Assembly: GCA_021775275.1 (NCBI GenBank)
Contig: JAJFIE010000154.1
Span: forward strand, 1-8,865
DNA: 8,865 bases
From: Rhodospirillales bacterium
GTDB lineage: Bacteria > Pseudomonadota > Alphaproteobacteria > Rhodospirillales > Casp-alpha2
Direction: 5' to 3'
The notes below the pieces were generated by a model that saw only the letters and a list, made by a program, of their open reading frames with translations, was not told where the DNA came from and searched no databases. A program made the position numbers and the translations under genes. This document shows positions 7,088-8,865 of this stretch, piece after piece; the stretch's first letter is position 1; each line of letters opens with the position of its first letter.

Positions 7088-7828
7088 TCAAAACAGGTGT
7101 TGTCCGCCTGTTACCCAGACTTCCGTACCGGTAACATAGCGCGCATCGTCGGAACAGAGATAGTAGATAGTGCCGGCAACGTCGGCAGGCGACCCCATTC
7201 GGTCCAATGGAATGCGCGGTATCAGCACCTCGTATTCCGGCCCAACCATCTCCGTTTCGATTTCTCCCGGGGCAATGGCGTTGACACGAACGTCCAGCGC
7301 AGCAAACTCATTGGCCAGTTCCCGGGTTAATGCGGAAAGGGCCGCCTTGGAAATGGAATAAGCCGATCCGGCAAAGGGATGGATGCGGTGACCGGCGATT
7401 GACGTGATGTTGACAACGGCACCCTTGCCCCGGTGAAGCGCCGCAGCAAATCCACGTGACAGGCGCAGCGCAGAGTAAAAGTTGATCTCGAACACCTCTT
7501 TCCAGATGTCGAGATCGCCATTCAGACACCCGAGACGTTCCTTGTAGGGTGTCTTTGGCGACAAACCCGCGTTATTGATAAGCGCATGAAGGGGATCATC
7601 CCCCAACTGTTCGTTTACCGCAGCAACAAATTCGGCGACGCTTTCAGGGTCAGACAGATCGGCGGGAATATGGCTGGTCCAGTTGGGATCACGCAGACAT
7701 TCCACCGGAACCTCGTCGCGTGAGCAGGTAATGATCTGCCAGCCCCGCTCCAGAAAACACTTGGCCGTGTAGTGGCCAATTCCACGGCTGGCGCCGGTGA
7801 TGACAACGGTTTTTCTTTGTTCATTCAT
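7088..7828 (-). CDS. Short-chain dehydrogenase/reductase (classical SDR)
   Basis: This 246-residue protein is of typical classical SDR length with all core motifs: TGASRGIG nucleotide-binding turn (11-18), NNAG (85-88), Asn116, Ser143 in NITSIAG, and YSISK (Tyr157, Lys161). Later come the APGEIETEM segment (186-194) and a C-terminal VTGTEVWVTGGQ. Arg15 and Arg37 suggest preference for NADP(H), by analogy with the family. It should reduce a carbonyl or oxidise an alcohol; the substrate cannot be told. It lies 45 bp upstream of the transferase gene on the same strand, so the two likely form an operon, and a sugar or lipid precursor for glycan synthesis is a reasonable but unproven substrate. 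An in-frame TAA four codons before ATG 7828 fixes the start, and no clear Shine-Dalgarno is seen. A FabG-like role is possible, but nothing nearby supports fatty acid synthesis. Confidence 0.93.
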   Translation of the reverse strand: MNEQRKTVVITGASRGIGHYTAKCFLERGWQIITCSRDEVPVECLRDPNWTSHIPADLSDPESVAEFVAAVNEQLGDDPLHALINNAGLSPKTPYKERLGCLNGDLDIWKEVFEINFYSALRLSRGFAAALHRGKGAVVNITSIAGHRIHPFAGSAYSISKAALSALTRELANEFAALDVRVNAIAPGEIETEMVGPEYEVLIPRIPLDRMGSPADVAGTIYYLCSDDARYVTGTEVWVTGGQHLF

Positions 7829-7881
7829 GATTTCAGATTACGGCAATCCCCTGCCCGTTGCCAGCAGCCTGACGCAGGAAA

Positions 7882-7909
7882 ATTACAGAATGAACCTCTG
7901 GACCGGCAA
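7882..7909 (-). promoter_or_regulatory. Candidate sigma-70-type promoter for the SDR-transferase operon
   Basis: On the minus strand TTGCCG (7904-7909) and TGTAAT (7882-7887) are separated by 16 bases, matching the consensus hexamers at 4/6 and 5/6. Transcription would start near 7875 and leave a leader of about 47 bases. The divergent SRAP gene has only a weaker candidate in the same spacer (TTGCCA at 7858-7863 with AATTAC at 7881-7886), so the two promoters would overlap. Confidence 0.35.
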
Positions 7910-7933
7910 GCACGGCCCGCCTATCCTCACGCC

Positions 7934-8545
7934 ATGTGCTCACGCTATGAACTGAATGCCAGCCCCCGCCAACTGGCGCGTCAATTTAGCCTGTCCACCA
8001 GTCCGACGCTGCCAAACCAGTCAGAAATCCGACCAACGGACCAGGGATTGATCATCACGCCACAGAAAGACAGCAAGTTGAAGGCGTGGGGCATTCCGGC
8101 ATCCTGGGATGGCAAGCCCATCTTCAATGCCCGCGCCGAGTCCCTGTCGGAAAAACCAACATTCCGCCCGTTTCTGAACAATCGCTGCATCGTGCCCGCG
8201 ACGGCTTTCCCTGAATGGAGAAAAGATGGAAAGCAGCGTTTTAAGTACCGGATATCTGTATCCCGTGGCACTGCGGGCGATGGAACGGAACCCGCCATCA
8301 TGGCCTTTGCAGGATTATATGACGCCACTCACTACACGATCATCACCTGCGCCGCTGCACCATGCATGGCTGTCGTTCACAACCGCATGCCGGTAATCCT
8401 GTCATCCGATGCCATGGCGGTCTGGTTAAATCCGGACTATGACTTTAGTGAGGTTGCGTCTGTGATGATTCCTTATTTAGCGGATGATCTCTTGGTTAAG
8501 GAAGAACCCACCGGGAAAACCGTCCAGGCCGATCTGTTCACCTGA
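7934..8545 (+). CDS. SRAP domain protein (YedK/HMCES family), abasic-site DNA-protein crosslinker
   Basis: This 203-residue protein has the whole set of SRAP active-site features: Met-Cys at the N-terminus (Cys2 becomes the catalytic residue after Met removal), AWGIPASW (51-58), NARAES (Asn65, Arg67, Glu69), RCIVPATAFPEW (84-95, Glu94) and HNRMPVIL (His149). In the family, Cys2 forms a thiazolidine link with abasic sites in single-stranded DNA and so shields them during replication. The frame stays open upstream to an ATG at 7772, but that start would add 54 residues, overlap the divergent SDR gene and bury Cys2, so ATG 7934 is chosen. No clear Shine-Dalgarno precedes it, hinting at a short-leader or leaderless mRNA. 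The alphaproteobacterial LexA motif GTTC-N7-GTTC is not seen upstream. Glu94 sits in FPEW rather than the commoner FYEW, a mild change. No intrinsic terminator is visible after the stop. Confidence 0.95.
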   Translation: MCSRYELNASPRQLARQFSLSTSPTLPNQSEIRPTDQGLIITPQKDSKLKAWGIPASWDGKPIFNARAESLSEKPTFRPFLNNRCIVPATAFPEWRKDGKQRFKYRISVSRGTAGDGTEPAIMAFAGLYDATHYTIITCAAAPCMAVVHNRMPVILSSDAMAVWLNPDYDFSEVASVMIPYLADDLLVKEEPTGKTVQADLFT

Positions 8546-8642
8546 GAATATTTCGTCAGACAATCATAAGAAATCCATTGCCGCGGCCTCTAACTTCCGT
8601 CATCTACACAATCCGATCTGTTGATAGTTTTCAGGCGCCACC

Positions 8643-8865
8643 ATGACGGACGACAATACAACCGCGAACGACGTGACAGAGACAAGCCAGCCTGTCTCCG
8701 GTGTCTCCATGATGTCCGCTGCGGCGGCATGCTCCGCACTGTTGTTCAGCATGGGCATCGTCATGCTCAGCAATGGTCTACAGGGAACCCTGTTGGGCCT
8801 GCGCGCCACTTTCGAGGGATTCTCTACTGAGACAACAGGCTTCATCATGTCCGGCTATTTCGCCG
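8643..8865 (+). CDS. Major facilitator superfamily transporter, N-terminal part (3'-partial)
   Basis: Seventy-four codons are present before the right edge. A polar 22-residue cytoplasmic tail is followed by a hydrophobic helix (about 25-45, ending SMGIVMLSNG), then GTLLGLRATFEGFS (48-61) and TTGFIMSGYFA, where the second helix begins. Gly-rich helix 1, a short loop containing LGLRA, and helix 2 starting with a G-x-x-x-S-x-Y-F pattern are typical of the YcaD-like branch of MFS permeases. The substrate is unknown. An in-frame TAG six codons before the ATG fixes the start. CAGG lies seven bases upstream as a modest ribosome binding site. It sits 97 bp after the SRAP stop on the same strand; with no obvious terminator between them, cotranscription is possible. 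The call rests on a short fragment. Confidence 0.75.
   Translation, partial: MTDDNTTANDVTETSQPVSGVSMMSAAAACSALLFSMGIVMLSNGLQGTLLGLRATFEGFSTETTGFIMSGYFA

Noticed and set aside
7772..7933. Upstream start for the SRAP gene adding 54 residues
   Set aside because: The catalytic Cys must be residue 2, the extension has no family similarity, and it would overlap the divergent SDR coding region.
8600..8848. 82-codon minus-strand frame opposite the transporter start
   Set aside because: The plus strand gives a clear MFS N-terminus with a fixed start; the minus frame is its shadow.

Overview
The window looks like a piece of an alphaproteobacterial chromosome. It is fairly GC-rich by eye and carries a TipN-like membrane-anchored coiled-coil protein. 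That architecture and the style of the neighbouring glycosyltransferase suggest the Rhodospirillales or a related order. This placement is inference, since no marker gene is present. I see no tRNA, rRNA, CRISPR array, insertion sequence or phage gene.

Layout: (1) Positions 1-3335, minus strand, hold the first 1111 codons of a very long gene that runs off the left edge. It has an acidic N-terminus, two membrane segments, then a rod made almost wholly of a 25-residue repeat (36 full units plus one 21-residue unit) not interrupted by any stop. (2) Positions 3336-3571 are an AT-richer intergenic stretch with a perfect DnaA box centred between two 8-bp direct repeats, a GANTC site, a CtrA-like half-site and a small dyad. 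(3) Positions 3572-7042, minus strand, encode one 1156-residue protein that joins a GT4-type glycosyltransferase, a possible winged-helix-like linker, five TPR units and a CDP-glycerol glycerophosphotransferase-like domain. (4) Positions 7088-7828, minus strand, encode a classical short-chain dehydrogenase/reductase, 45 bp upstream of the glycosyltransferase and probably cotranscribed with it. (5) A 105-bp divergent spacer is followed by a plus-strand SRAP/YedK-type DNA repair gene (7934-8545). (6) The window ends in the first 74 codons of a major facilitator transporter (from 8643).

Working together: the dehydrogenase and the fused transferase plausibly act in making or decorating a surface polysaccharide or other glycoconjugate. 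The coiled-coil gene is separately expressed and probably marks or organises the cell pole, and its upstream region carries motifs typical of cell-cycle control in Alphaproteobacteria. SRAP and the transporter look like unrelated housekeeping neighbours. The two most interesting items are the strict 25-residue rod repeat, which I do not know as described for this family, and the three-part transferase fusion, whose C-terminal domain seems to lack the usual catalytic His-Gly motif.
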